Positions 39,600-48,968 of a stretch of 64,000 nt of DNA are shown in pieces. The DNA lies in contig NZ_CP065546.1 in NCBI RefSeq assembly GCF_015999545.1, positions 1,240,001 to 1,304,000 of the forward strand, in the 5' to 3' direction. Made by a program: the position numbers and the translations under genes. The notes below the pieces were generated by a model that had not been told where the DNA came from, made no database searches, and worked only from the letters and a program-made list of their open reading frames with translations. This stretch comes from Lysinibacillus sp. JNUCC-52 (GTDB lineage Bacteria; Bacillota; Bacilli; Bacillales_A; Planococcaceae). How positions within the stretch are numbered: position 1 is the stretch's first letter; each line of letters begins with the position of its first letter.

Positions 39600-41027
39600 A
39601 TGAAGTGCGTCATCTATGTTCGAGTCAGCACAGATGAACAGGCTAAACATGGATTTTCGATTGCTGCACAAATCGAAAAATTAGAGGCTTATTGTGTTTC
39701 ACAAGGATGGGAAATTGTTGAGGAGCCCTACATTGATGATGGGTATTCTGCTAAAGATTTAAATAGACCCCATTTCCAAGCAATGCTACAGCGCATTCAG
39801 CAAGGAGGAATCGATGTCCTTCTTGTGTATAAGCTAGATCGCTTAACTCGCTCTGTCCCTGATCTCCACACAATTTTAGCTGAGTTAGATCAATATGAAT
39901 GTAAATTTAAATCCGCTACAGAAGTTTACGATACGACAAATGCGATGGGTCGTTTATTTATAACACTTGTTGCTGCGATTGCCCAGTGGGAGCGAGAAAA
40001 TACAGCAGAACGGGTACGTTTAGGAATGGAAAAGAAAGTGAAGTTGGGTTACTGGAAAGGTGGCACGCCCCCCTATGGCTATCACGTAGTGGATGGTGAA
40101 TTAGCTATCAATAAAGAAGAAGCTCAAATTGTGAAAGACATCTTTACATTAGCCAAGACATTAGGTTTTTTCTCACTTGCCCGCCAATTAACAAATAAAG
40201 GAACCCCCACGCGAAAAGGCGGACAATGGCATGTCGATACTGTGCGAGATATTGCTAATAATCCGACATACGCAGGTTACTTAATGTTTAGCTCTAATCC
40301 GAAAGACATTAAAAAGCCTCCTCGGGAACGTGTGCTGTTTGAAGGCATTCATGAACGTATTATAGATCGTGATGAATTTTGGGAGCTACAAGATTTGTTA
40401 GAAAAACGCAGAACATTTGGAGGAAAGCGCGAATCGAGTAATTACTATTTTTCCTCACTTTTAAAATGTGCTCGATGCGGGCATGCAATGTCTGGTCATA
40501 AAGCTGGCAAGAAAAAAACATATCGATGTTCTGGCAAGAAAGCTGGAAAAGCTTGTACTAGTCATATGATTTTAGAAAGCAATTTAGTGCAAACCATCTT
40601 TGCAAAATGGGATGACTTGGTCGGTGGCCATTTTCAAAGTAACGAAGGCGACGCAATATTCCCAATGGCACAACTGTCGTCATTACAACAGGAATTAGCT
40701 GTTGTGCAAAAGCTTTCACATAAGAAGAAAACCATGTTCGAGCATGATATTATCGGCATCGACGAGTTAATAGAAGAAAGTGAAAAGCTTCGTCATCAAG
40801 AAAACGAGTTATACGCAAAGCTAAAAACGTTACAGCAGCAGGATCAGCGTCAACATGTGGAAATCCGAACTGTTATCCGCAATATTGATACACTATGGTT
40901 GAATGCCGATGATTACGAACGCAAGCAATTAATGACCACCATCTTCGAGCAAATTATCGTTGATACAAAGGATGATTATACGAGCAGTAAACAAGCCAGG
41001 GAAATTATAATTGTTGCAGCTAAATAA
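39600..41027 (+). CDS. Large serine recombinase (integrase of the element)
   Basis: 475 residues. Resolvase domain with catalytic Ser10 in YVRVSTDEQ, followed by SIAAQIEKLEAYC, LLVYKLDRLTRSVPDL and ATAVAAIAQWERENTAERV-like text (LFITLVAAIAQWEREN); then the Recombinase domain (about 155-270, PPYGYHVV); a zinc ribbon with CARCGHAM and YRCSGKKAGKAC; and a C-terminal coiled coil. This is the phage/IME serine integrase family, which joins attP and attB by a 2-bp staggered break. The stop lies 13 bp from the right att core. It should catalyse integration alone; excision normally needs a directionality factor, not identified here. Confidence 0.93.
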   Translation: MKCVIYVRVSTDEQAKHGFSIAAQIEKLEAYCVSQGWEIVEEPYIDDGYSAKDLNRPHFQAMLQRIQQGGIDVLLVYKLDRLTRSVPDLHTILAELDQYECKFKSATEVYDTTNAMGRLFITLVAAIAQWERENTAERVRLGMEKKVKLGYWKGGTPPYGYHVVDGELAINKEEAQIVKDIFTLAKTLGFFSLARQLTNKGTPTRKGGQWHVDTVRDIANNPTYAGYLMFSSNPKDIKKPPRERVLFEGIHERIIDRDEFWELQDLLEKRRTFGGKRESSNYYFSSLLKCARCGHAMSGHKAGKKKTYRCSGKKAGKACTSHMILESNLVQTIFAKWDDLVGGHFQSNEGDAIFPMAQLSSLQQELAVVQKLSHKKKTMFEHDIIGIDELIEESEKLRHQENELYAKLKTLQQQDQRQHVEIRTVIRNIDTLWLNADDYERKQLMTTIFEQIIVDTKDDYTSSKQAREIIIVAAK

Positions 41028-41040
41028 TATGTCTTTTATT

Positions 41041-41054
41041 GGTGGCGGTACACT
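41041..41054 (+). repeat. attR core of the integrative element
   Basis: GGTGGCGGTACACT, identical to 33174-33187; 13 bp after the integrase stop, and immediately followed by the permease tail. Confidence 0.92.
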
Positions 41055-41184
41055 TATACCATGGGCACTCATTCCCGCTGCTGCTATTTGTAACGTCAGT
41101 CCATTTGAACTTGCACGGCGCAATTTATTGCCTGTAGCGATAGGACTTATTGTTACGACAATTGTTGCGTTATTTTTAATTTAA
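41041..41184 (+). pseudogene. Detached 3' end of the interrupted permease
   Basis: Reads GGGT-LIPWALIPAAAICNVS and continues to FELARRNLLPVAIGLIV...ALFLI then TAA (41182-41184). In frame with the permease N-terminal part at 31920-33187 when the element is removed; it supplies the last membrane helix. It has no start or promoter of its own. Confidence 0.9.
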
Positions 41185-41218
41185 AAACATCTGCTTGTTT
41201 ATATTTTTTTACACTAGG

Positions 41219-41246
41219 CATCAAGAAGTTCATCTTGATGTCTTTT
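41219..41246 (+). terminator. Terminator of the original permease gene
   Basis: CATCAAGA/TCTTGATG with a 6-nt loop and TCTTTT, 35 bp past the permease stop. The rest of 41185-41553 has no gene. Confidence 0.75.
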
Positions 41247-41553
41247 CATCTGTTAAATGAGAGCTTTGACCTTTAAGAGAAGTAGCCCCAAGTTCCGCAT
41301 CCAAAACAAAAATGGCAGCGTGGGAAGCACCGATACTGAATATCAACAACAATTGTCCCTACACATTACACCCTAATAAAATGCAAAGTTTTTTAACAAA
41401 CGAATAATATTATCATATTCATATAATAATTTCATTAGCTTTTTACTGTACATCTGTTTAAAAATATATTATATTTTTTGATAATGTTCTCACATTGATA
41501 ACATTTGCGTTTTCCATTAATACCATCTCTTTTCTACAGATAGGGGGCTCATA

Positions 41554-42090
41554 ATGCTTAATAAAGCGGAGGTTTTAATGCATCCAGTGAGAATGAAGAT
41601 TTTGCAGGCACTGATGCATAATACAGAAGACGGTTTAAGTACGTTAGAGATGATTTCTTTAATTAAAGATGTACCGCAAGCTACATTATATCGCCATATT
41701 CAAATATTAATGGATGAAAACATTATTAAAATTGTGAAAGAACGCAAAGTACGTTCTGTCACGGAAAAATTTTATGCTTTAAATGAGGGAGCAGCAAAAA
41801 TAGATGCGGAGGAGTGGTCCAAGCTTACGAAAAAGCAAAAGCTAAACTATATTTCTTATTATCAATTAGCACTACTGTCTCAATATCAAAATTACTTAAA
41901 CTTATTTGAAGAAGATTGCGTCGAGGATCAAGCTACTTTTTCATTACTTGACTTATCTTTAACAAAGGAACAGTTTAACAACTTTCAAAATGATTTAAAT
42001 GATTTATTAACGAGATACTATAATATGTCCGATTCAAGCAATAAAACGGAAACAAAAACGATCGCATTAAATATTATTCCAAAATCTTAA
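41554..42090 (+). CDS. ArsR-like winged-helix regulator
   Basis: 178 residues. The N-terminal winged helix is clear (MHPVRMKILQALMHN, then DVPQATLYRHIQILMDENIIKIV). The C-terminal half is helical (about 100-178) and may dimerise or bind an effector. TTG/ATG: ATG at 41554 after AGGGGGC. It lies 57 bp before a YitT-family membrane-protein gene on the same strand; regulator and transporter may form a unit. No effector is apparent and no Cys metal-binding motif of classical ArsR is seen. Confidence 0.82.
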   Translation: MLNKAEVLMHPVRMKILQALMHNTEDGLSTLEMISLIKDVPQATLYRHIQILMDENIIKIVKERKVRSVTEKFYALNEGAAKIDAEEWSKLTKKQKLNYISYYQLALLSQYQNYLNLFEEDCVEDQATFSLLDLSLTKEQFNNFQNDLNDLLTRYYNMSDSSNKTETKTIALNIIPKS

Positions 42091-42147
42091 GTAACAATAT
42101 GTAGGTACGATCACTGGATTTAAATTGTAAAGAAATGGAGAAGATTT

Positions 42148-43008
42148 ATGAAAAAAGGCAAGTCAGTTGAAAATATAAGAAAATTTATTATGATTATTAT
42201 AGGCGCAGTCATCGCAGCATATGGACTTGAAGCGGTATTAATACCGAACAATGTCATTGATGGTGGCGTAACAGGTATTAGTATTATGGGTGCCCATTTA
42301 TTCGGAATTCCGTTAGGGGTGCTACTCTTTGTACTTAATATCCCATTTATTTATATTGGCTACAAACAAGTAGGAAAAACTTTTGCATTAATGAGTAGTA
42401 CTGGGATAGCGGCTTTATCGATTTCCACAGTTCTATTACATGATGTTAAAACAATTTTAGGTCCAAACGATCCTTTATTAATTGTCTTATCAGGTGGTAT
42501 GTTACTTGGAATTGGAATAGGAATTGTCTTACGTAACGGTGGTGCATTAGATGGCTCTGAAGTGTTAGCCGTACTATTATCACGTAAAATTCCGTTTTCA
42601 GTCGGAGATATTATATTATTTATTAATGCCTTTATTTTCTTAGGGGCAAGCTTTATTTTCGGATTAGAAAGCGCATTATATTCAGCTTTAACGTACTATA
42701 TTGCGAAAAACGTTATTGATATTATTCAAGTAGGTTTAGAAAAATCAAAAGATGTTCGTGTTGTCAGTGCAAAATCTGAGGAAATTGGTGACGCCATTCA
42801 AGCTCGTTTAGGACGTGGTGTTACTTATACACAAGGGCGTGGCGGATTTTCAAACGAACCAACTGAAATTTTGAACTGTGTCATTAACCGTATGGAAGAA
42901 AATAAGCTTGTGACAATCATTAAAGATATTGATAGCGGTGCTTTTGTTGTTATTTCTGATGTTTCAGAAGTTCGTGGTGGTAATTTCAAAAAACGTGATA
43001 TTCACTAA
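42148..43008 (+). CDS. YitT-family membrane protein
   Basis: 286 residues. An N-terminal membrane domain (about 1-190) of roughly five to six helices with the family text GLEAVLIPNNVIDGGVTGISIMG (key NNVIDGGVTGIS) and LRNGGALDGSEVLAVLLSRK; a C-terminal cytoplasmic DUF2179 domain (about 205-280, LGRGVTYTQGRGGFS). The family is widespread in Firmicutes; its substrate is not established. Start ATG after TGGAGAAGATTT. Confidence 0.9.
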   Translation: MKKGKSVENIRKFIMIIIGAVIAAYGLEAVLIPNNVIDGGVTGISIMGAHLFGIPLGVLLFVLNIPFIYIGYKQVGKTFALMSSTGIAALSISTVLLHDVKTILGPNDPLLIVLSGGMLLGIGIGIVLRNGGALDGSEVLAVLLSRKIPFSVGDIILFINAFIFLGASFIFGLESALYSALTYYIAKNVIDIIQVGLEKSKDVRVVSAKSEEIGDAIQARLGRGVTYTQGRGGFSNEPTEILNCVINRMEENKLVTIIKDIDSGAFVVISDVSEVRGGNFKKRDIH

Positions 43009-43013
43009 TATTA

Positions 43014-43050
43014 GAAGTAAGCAAGTATCATTACTTGCTTACTTCTTTTT
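43014..43050. terminator. Bidirectional terminator
   Basis: GAAGTAAGCAAGTA/TACTTGCTTACTTC, 4-nt loop, T-run; between the convergent YitT and MFS genes. Confidence 0.88.
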
Positions 43051-43052
43051 AT

Positions 43053-44240
43053 TTACCGTATTTGTTGGAGTTCACTATTATTTTTTTCATATTTTATTCC
43101 GTTTATTAGACAGATTGCTCCTACTAGGACAACAGCAGATGCACCTATTAGCGCATATTGATAACTGTTTGTATAGTTGGCCAATATTCCTGCTAGTGAA
43201 GGTCCAAGCAATTGCCCTAGTGCATAGCCTGCTGTTAAAACTCCTAATATTTTATGACTATTTAAAGGGACAATTTGCTTTGCTAAAGTAGTTGCAACCG
43301 TTGTAATCCCCATAAATGTCGCACCGAATATAAAAGCACTTGTGTAAATGGTAAAAGTGTTTGTGGACAATGCTGGTAACACAATCCCTAATGACTGCAA
43401 TAACATAGCTATAAATAATGTCATTACATAACCCCAACGCTGTGCAAGTTTTGACCAAATAAAACAAGATGGAATGGCTGCAATGCCAACGACAAACCAT
43501 ACAAAGACTGCATCCCCCTGAAAGCTTGTTGATTCATTTGCAATGGATACGATGAAAGTTCCAGTAATAATATAGCCAAGTCCTTCTAGACTATAGGCAA
43601 GTACTAGCCATTTAATCCACCTTGTCGGTAGAGCTTTACGCAATATTGGTGTTTCACTAGTTTGCTGTTGTGTTTTAAGTGTGTTTGGCTTTATTAAAAT
43701 GACAATAAATATTAGTAAGATACTGCTAAATAATGCTAAGGCAAACCATGTGCCATACCAGTTAAATAAAGCATGTATTGGTGAAACAATTAAAGCACTT
43801 AATGCAATTCCTATCCCTACACCACTATAAAAAATCCCTGACAAGTGTGATTTCCTGCTCGTAGCTAATTGATCGAGCACTAGACTTGCAGCAATGACAA
43901 AAATAAAAGCACTCATTACGCCAGAAATAAACCGAAGCACATACCAAACAAAAATCACCTTAGTGCACCCCATTAAACCAGTAGTTACAATACTTATAAC
44001 TAATGCTAGTTGTAAGAAGGGAATCCGTTTTTCTTTGAATTGTAGACGTCCAACAATAATGGCACCTACAAAATAGCCTAAATAATTGCTCGTAGCTAAA
44101 AAGCCTGCAGTTGCTCGACTAAACGCAAAAGCTTCTTGCATGTAAGGTAAAATGACTGTATAGGCAAAACGACTAATGCCCATTGCAACGATGAATGCAA
44201 AAACGCCTCCAATTAAATAATGAACTGTTTGCTTATTCAT
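43053..44240 (-). CDS. YbfB/YjiJ-family MFS transporter, copy 1
   Basis: 395 residues from the ATG at 44240 after GGGGAGGGGAACT; an upstream in-frame ATG covers the ribosome site. Twelve hydrophobic helices. Family text: VAMGISRFAYTVILPYMQEAF, ATSNYLGYFVGAIIVGR, then GYIITGTFIVSI in helix 7 and GQLLGPSLAG near the C-terminus. Substrate unknown. A paralogue lies at 51810-53003. It is divergent from a LysR gene, with about 100 bp between, the usual setting for a LysR-controlled exporter. Confidence 0.9.
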   Translation of the reverse strand: MNKQTVHYLIGGVFAFIVAMGISRFAYTVILPYMQEAFAFSRATAGFLATSNYLGYFVGAIIVGRLQFKEKRIPFLQLALVISIVTTGLMGCTKVIFVWYVLRFISGVMSAFIFVIAASLVLDQLATSRKSHLSGIFYSGVGIGIALSALIVSPIHALFNWYGTWFALALFSSILLIFIVILIKPNTLKTQQQTSETPILRKALPTRWIKWLVLAYSLEGLGYIITGTFIVSIANESTSFQGDAVFVWFVVGIAAIPSCFIWSKLAQRWGYVMTLFIAMLLQSLGIVLPALSTNTFTIYTSAFIFGATFMGITTVATTLAKQIVPLNSHKILGVLTAGYALGQLLGPSLAGILANYTNSYQYALIGASAVVLVGAICLINGIKYEKNNSELQQIR

Positions 44241-44345
44241 AGTTCCCCTCCCCTTCACATTTACTATAACTAATATTTAGGTATCACAAATAGAGCCGAT
44301 TATTTATAATAGATATCAAATAAATTGATAGCAGGAGGGAATATC

Positions 44346-45224
44346 TTGAATTTTAATGATTTGCTTATTTTTCGGACGGTCGTACAAGCAGGAAGTTTTT
44401 CTAAAGCAGCCGCAGAACTTAATTACTCACAATCTAATATTTCAATGAAAATACAAAATATTGAAGAATTATATAATGTAACCTTTTTTCATCGAGGACA
44501 TCGCGGAATCCGTTTAACAGCTAAAGGAGAACAATTTTATGAAATCGTATTAAAAATGCTATATTTGCATGAAAAATCCTTTGAAATGCTCCATGATACG
44601 AGAGAAAAAAAGGGTGTTCTGCGTATTGGTTCAATGGAAACTACCGCTGCGCTCCATTTACCAACGCTCTTAACTAATTTTCATAAGTCGTATGCACAGA
44701 TAGAGTTAACAATTTCAACGAGTACATCGACGGAAAATATTGAACGATTAGAAAATTATGAGTTAGATGGTGCTTTTGTTGTAGGGCCTGTTTATAAAGA
44801 GCATGTAATAGCAAAGGAATTTATCAATGAGGAGCTAGTAATCATTTCGTCAATCCAGCATAAACCAATTGAAAACTTGCAAGATATAGAAAATTGCACC
44901 CTTATTACTTTCCGTCATGGCTGCTCTTATCGGGCAATTTTTGAACACTGGTTACATGAAGACGGTGTGCAACCAAAGAAAAGAATGGAGTTTGGAACAC
45001 TTGATGGCATTATCGGCTGTGTAGCAGCAGGACTTGGAGTAACGCTCCTGCCACGTGCAATCGCAGAAAAATATATCGCTTCGCAACCACTCGCTATTCA
45101 TGTATTGGCTACAAAGCAAACGCATATCCCTACTTGGTTCATATATCGTCAAGATGATTTTCAACCACCTGCACTAACATATTTCATTGATTCGATTTTA
45201 GCGTACCAACAGCTTCAGAAGTGA
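44346..45224 (+). CDS. LysR-family transcriptional regulator
   Basis: 292 residues. TTG at 44346, six bases after AGGAGGG; an earlier TTG (44325) puts that site inside the gene. N-terminal HTH: NFNDLLIFRTVVQAGSFSKAAAELNYSQSNISMKIQNIEELY (key SFSKAAAELNYSQSNIS). The C-terminal substrate-binding domain (about 88-292) is complete, with GCVAAGLGVTLLPRAI. Divergent from a YbfB/YjiJ MFS gene, which it probably controls with a small co-inducer. Confidence 0.9.
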   Translation: MNFNDLLIFRTVVQAGSFSKAAAELNYSQSNISMKIQNIEELYNVTFFHRGHRGIRLTAKGEQFYEIVLKMLYLHEKSFEMLHDTREKKGVLRIGSMETTAALHLPTLLTNFHKSYAQIELTISTSTSTENIERLENYELDGAFVVGPVYKEHVIAKEFINEELVIISSIQHKPIENLQDIENCTLITFRHGCSYRAIFEHWLHEDGVQPKKRMEFGTLDGIIGCVAAGLGVTLLPRAIAEKYIASQPLAIHVLATKQTHIPTWFIYRQDDFQPPALTYFIDSILAYQQLQK

Positions 45225-45373
45225 ACGTCTGTTTTCAATAGGCAAAAGACATACGATGGTTGCAAGCAACACGATATCAACACCTAAGGCTCTTTCACGA
45301 CATTCTAAGCAGAAAAAGCTATACTTAAAATAGTTATGAGACATCTTGAATTTACAAAATGAAGGAGATCTAA

Positions 45374-45682
45374 ATGGACTTATTTATAGCGAGTGATCGA
45401 CAATTGCCAATCCGATATTATGTAAATGAAGCGATTTGGATTCGCCGTGGCTGTTTCTCACCACCACAATTAACATTGCCTTTTTTTGTGGAAGTAGAAA
45501 TTAAAAACAACGACAATTTATCAATTATCACGCAATATATTCGTGAATTCCAATGTCAATATAAGTCCACTGAAATGCAGATTCTCGTTAAGGACAACGT
45601 TATATATACTGAAATGGAAGTCATGCTCAACGACCAGCTTTTGAGCAATCATACGATTACTATCCATCCACTATCAAAGTAG
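45374..45682 (+). CDS. Hypothetical protein
   Basis: 102 residues, ATG six bases after AAGGAG, so it is likely real. It begins MDLFIASDRQLPIRYYVNEA and looks like a small alpha/beta protein; no membrane helix, no Cys cluster, no motif I can name. It lies alone downstream of the LysR gene. Confidence 0.65.
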   Translation: MDLFIASDRQLPIRYYVNEAIWIRRGCFSPPQLTLPFFVEVEIKNNDNLSIITQYIREFQCQYKSTEMQILVKDNVIYTEMEVMLNDQLLSNHTITIHPLSK

Positions 45683-46127
45683 TTATTTTTAAAAGTTATT
45701 TGGAATTCTCGGCTAACTTTTTCAATTTAACTTATAGTTAATATGAATAATCGTACTACCGTTAGCTATTTTTCAAGCTTGAGTAATGGATTATTTCTCC
45801 TGTTCTCTACTATTTTTAGGTGTCCACCTTAGTCATTACATCTATTTCATCTGTATAATCATTACAGGAGTACTAGTCGATTTATCATTTCATTCATTAA
45901 TCACCACATACAAATTAGTTCTACATCTCCACAAATTCGGTAGCAGGATAACGATTAATGTAAAAGAGCAGTTTTTGATATTTCAAACTACTTTCTTTAA
46001 AGAAACATTAAAATATTAAATTATCCTTGTCTAAATATGCATACAATTGGGTTAAAAAGAATAGAAACCTAATAGAGAGATAATGCAAAATTTAGCAAAT
46101 GAAAAATAAAGTGGGGGTGTAGAAGGA
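45683..46127. other. Gene-poor stretch
   Basis: One 77-codon plus-strand frame (45786-46019) has no ribosome site and a composition typical of chance frames. Nothing else is seen except the region before the MerR-like gene. Confidence 0.4.
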
Positions 46128-47024
46128 ATGCTTGAAATAAGTGATGCAAAAGAATTAGTACTCGGAATTGTGCAGCATGATCCATTGTTTGTCGTTCTAC
46201 AACATACACCATTAGAAGAAACACTTTATGGTGATGCCTATTTAACACATATCCATGAAAAAAAATATTATAGTATTTCAGAAGTTGCAGGTTGGTTTGA
46301 AATAACGGATGCTATGCTCCGTTACTACATTAAACCTTTTGACCAGTATATTTTTGATAGTGCCTCTAATCATCAAATCACAAATATTCGGTTGGACCTC
46401 CCTGCCATTTTACGACTTCGTATGATACTACTTCTAAAGGACGAATACCGTGTAAAGGGCTTAAAACTTCTTCTAGGAATTGATGATAGCAGTCAGCAAA
46501 TTAAACACCAAATTACTGCTACCACTCTTGCTTCATCTGATGATTTAGCCAATAAAGTCGATGTTTTAGGTAGTGTCCTACAGCAAATGATACAAACAGG
46601 GTTATTTCATATGGAACCTAATGAAAAGCAAGGGACATTGCACATAACGATTAACGAAGATTTTTTAGCTCAAAATGCGCTATCTTCCGAATCGAGTCGC
46701 AAAATCGAAGACATCCAAAATGAAACAAATGAACTGAGACATATAAATGAAAATCTCCAAAAGCAAATGCTAGAGTTACAAGAAGGTAGCGTAAAGGATA
46801 TTGTAAAAAAAATCCGTGAACGCCATATTGAAAATGAAATCGTTTCAACATTACGCACCGAAGCACTGCAACAATTTTCACTCGAAAATAAGTCAGGGTT
46901 TTTCGCAAAAATTTTTAGGTCCTCACAAATTGAGATGGAAAAGGAACAGTTTGTTTTTGGCTATATTTCACAACATTTAGAACAACGCTTGGAAGCAGCA
47001 CTCAATACGTATTACGGTGCCTGA
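46128..47024 (+). CDS. MerR-like HTH and coiled-coil protein; its end is supplied by a palindromic repeat
   Basis: 298 residues. A MerR-like HTH lies at about 45-100 (YYSISEVAGWFEITDAMLRYYIKPFDQYIF). The rest is helical with a coiled coil at about 185-240 (EDIQNETNELRHINENLQKQ). It resembles chromosome-anchoring or RacA-like proteins in plan, but no specific family is assigned. The last codons TAC-GGT-GCC-TGA overlap the inverted repeat at 47016-47062, so the stop TGA and Gly-Ala end come from the repeat. The following ABC gene may be in the same transcript. Confidence 0.75.
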   Translation: MLEISDAKELVLGIVQHDPLFVVLQHTPLEETLYGDAYLTHIHEKKYYSISEVAGWFEITDAMLRYYIKPFDQYIFDSASNHQITNIRLDLPAILRLRMILLLKDEYRVKGLKLLLGIDDSSQQIKHQITATTLASSDDLANKVDVLGSVLQQMIQTGLFHMEPNEKQGTLHITINEDFLAQNALSSESSRKIEDIQNETNELRHINENLQKQMLELQEGSVKDIVKKIRERHIENEIVSTLRTEALQQFSLENKSGFFAKIFRSSQIEMEKEQFVFGYISQHLEQRLEAALNTYYGA

Positions 47025-47062
47025 CACGCAAACAATTCTGAATTGTTTGCGTGTCAGGCACC
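47016..47062. repeat. Palindromic repeat element, copy 1 (perfect 23-bp arms)
   Basis: GGTGCCTGACACGCAAACA-ATTC, one central T, and the exact complement. It shares the GTGCCTGACAC ends with copies at 50578-50622 and 51754-51798. It overlaps the stop of the MerR-like gene and can fold into a long hairpin, so it also may act as a terminator. Confidence 0.9.
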
Positions 47063-47080
47063 TCATAAGGAGTTGTTTTT

Positions 47081-47809
47081 TTGGGAGAGCAGGCAATTAC
47101 ATTAAATGCTGTCGAAAAACGTTTTCATCATAAACAAGTTATTGCCCCCCTTTCCTTGGGCATTCCAACTGGTCAGTTAATTGGTTTACTTGGCCCATCT
47201 GGTTGTGGGAAAACAACATTAATTAAGCTAATCATGGGCATGTTGAAGCCAGATAGTGGCACTATCCATGTATTCAATTACGTGGTTCCTCACAAGCAAT
47301 TGTTAATGGATATTGGATACATGGCACAATCCGATGCGCTATATACAGATTTAACAGGTGCAGAAAATCTCCATTTTTTTGCAAAGCTTTATCAATTATC
47401 AAAAAAAGAACGAATGGAGCGCGTCGCGTACGCTGCACATCTTGTTCGTTTAACAGACGAATTAAATAATAAAGTAATGAATTATTCTGGAGGGATGAAA
47501 AGAAGATTGTCCCTCGCAATTGCTCTGATTCAAAATCCAAAACTTTTGATTTTGGATGAACCAACAGTAGGGATAGATCCTGTATTGAAACAAGAAATTT
47601 GGCAGGAGCTTATTCGGCTTAAAGAACAAGAGAACAAAACAATTTTAGTGACGACACACGCAATGGATGAAGCAGAGCGATGTGATCAATTAGCAATACT
47701 TCGTAGCGGCCACGTTCTTGCACAAGGTACACCGAACGAGTTGAAAACAAAATATCAAGCTAAAGATTTTGATGAAGTGTTTTTAAAAGCTGGAGGAACA
47801 ATACTATGA
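47081..47809 (+). CDS. ABC exporter ATP-binding protein
   Basis: 242 residues from TTG 47081, eight bases after AAGGAG. Walker A GPSGCGKTT (about 34-42), Q-loop YMAQSD, signature NYSGGMKRRLSLAIAL, Walker B LLILDEPT, switch His in VTTHAMDE. This is the CcmA/DrrA-type subfamily that powers ABC-2 exporters. Its stop overlaps the start of the permease gene (ATGA), so the two form one transporter. Substrate not known. Confidence 0.92.
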   Translation: MGEQAITLNAVEKRFHHKQVIAPLSLGIPTGQLIGLLGPSGCGKTTLIKLIMGMLKPDSGTIHVFNYVVPHKQLLMDIGYMAQSDALYTDLTGAENLHFFAKLYQLSKKERMERVAYAAHLVRLTDELNNKVMNYSGGMKRRLSLAIALIQNPKLLILDEPTVGIDPVLKQEIWQELIRLKEQENKTILVTTHAMDEAERCDQLAILRSGHVLAQGTPNELKTKYQAKDFDEVFLKAGGTIL

Positions 47810-48822
47810 GAATTGGCGCCCTAGTTTTAAGAATTATTCAGCAAATGCGACGCGATAAGCGTACACTTGCATTGCTATTTCTTGCCCCCCTCCTCGTGCT
47901 TTCATTAATGTATTTTATTTTTAATAGTAATGAGCCTGTAGTAACGCTAGTTGTATCACATAGCCCGGCAGAGCTTATTGAAAAACTAGACGCTGCCGAT
48001 TTTGATGTAATTGAAAAAAATGATTTTACTATTACCAAACTAAAAGAACAACAATATGACGGTTGGTTAGCACTTCACAACAATCAAGTGAAGCTTACCT
48101 TATTAAATGACGATCCTACTACTGCTAGAGCTGTTATGATGAAGTTGTCACAAGTATTACAACCAGAGCAAGTTTCTAATATGGCGATAATGACCGACTA
48201 TGTATACGGTGACAAAGATACGGCTATTTTTGATACTTTCAGCCCAATGCTTATCGGTTTCTTTGTTTTCTTTTTTGTTTTCTTAATTACTGGTATTGCC
48301 TTATTAAAGGAACGTATGTCTGGAACATTAGAGCGATTACTAGCAACACCTATTAAACGTGCCGAAATTGTAGCAGGTTATCTGATTGGTTACGGTTTTT
48401 TTGCCCTTATTCAAACCATTATAATTGTTCTATTCGGAATTTATGTTCTTGATATCGTCCATATAGGTTCCATTTGGCTCGTGTTTCTTATTAATATTTT
48501 GATTGCACTTGTATCTTTATCATTAGGTGCACTTTTATCTAGCTTCGCCGCTTCAGAGTTTCAAATGATGCAATTTATCCCCATTGTTATTGTGCCACAA
48601 GTATTCTTTTCGGGTATTTTCCCACTGGATCATATGGCGGAATGGTTACAATATATTGGTCGTATCATGCCATTATACTATGCGGCGGATGCCTTAAATG
48701 GCGTGATGTATAAAGGATTTTCCTTTAATGAAATTCTAGTAAATTTAGTAATTCTAGCTTGCTTTGCTATTGTCTTTATTATGTTAAATATCATTAGCTT
48801 AAAAAAATATCGTTCATTGTGA
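47806..48822 (+). CDS. ABC-2 exporter permease (DrrB/YhhJ type)
   Basis: 338 residues. One N-terminal helix, an extracytoplasmic loop (about 45-140), then five helices with LLKERMSGTLERLLATPIKRAEIVAGYLIGY (key LLKERMSGTLERLLATP), the conserved ABC-2 coupling motif, and QVFFSGIFPLDHM. Overlaps the ATPase by 4 bp. Typical exporters of this type move drugs, lipids or polyketides. Followed by a strong terminator. Confidence 0.9.
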   Translation: MRIGALVLRIIQQMRRDKRTLALLFLAPLLVLSLMYFIFNSNEPVVTLVVSHSPAELIEKLDAADFDVIEKNDFTITKLKEQQYDGWLALHNNQVKLTLLNDDPTTARAVMMKLSQVLQPEQVSNMAIMTDYVYGDKDTAIFDTFSPMLIGFFVFFFVFLITGIALLKERMSGTLERLLATPIKRAEIVAGYLIGYGFFALIQTIIIVLFGIYVLDIVHIGSIWLVFLINILIALVSLSLGALLSSFAASEFQMMQFIPIVIVPQVFFSGIFPLDHMAEWLQYIGRIMPLYYAADALNGVMYKGFSFNEILVNLVILACFAIVFIMLNIISLKKYRSL

Positions 48823-48828
48823 CTTTTT

Positions 48829-48867
48829 AAAAGGTTCTGCTCTTTAGTATGAGCAGAGCCTTTTATT
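48829..48867 (+). terminator. Terminator of the ABC-2 exporter operon
   Basis: AAAAGGTTCTGCTC/GAGCAGAGCCTTTT, 8-nt loop, then TTATTTTT. Confidence 0.88.
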
Positions 48868-48968
48868 TTTGCTAAATTAGAAAATAAAACCATTTTAAGA
48901 GGTATTTTGTGTAGGATTAATTTATAATAGAATCATTAGAATTATCACTCACAAAAAGGTGTGTCCTT

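Larger units (their letters stand above)
33174..41054 (+). mobile_element. 7.87-kb serine-integrase integrative element inserted in a permease gene
   Basis: Bounded by two 14-bp direct repeats (33174-33187 and 41041-41054). Removing one repeat and the DNA between restores a single permease frame of 465 codons. The integrase gene lies next to the right end. Cargo: HicAB, two paralogous secreted proteins, an Ltp-type protein, two small proteins, a Vat/CatB-like acetyltransferase, an unknown 211-residue protein. There is no relaxase, replication or phage structural gene, so it is an integrase-only island, or one that borrows other functions to move between cells. Confidence 0.92.

Noticed and set aside
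45786-46019. 77-codon plus-strand frame
   Set aside because: No ribosome site; Phe/Leu-rich chance translation of AT-rich DNA.
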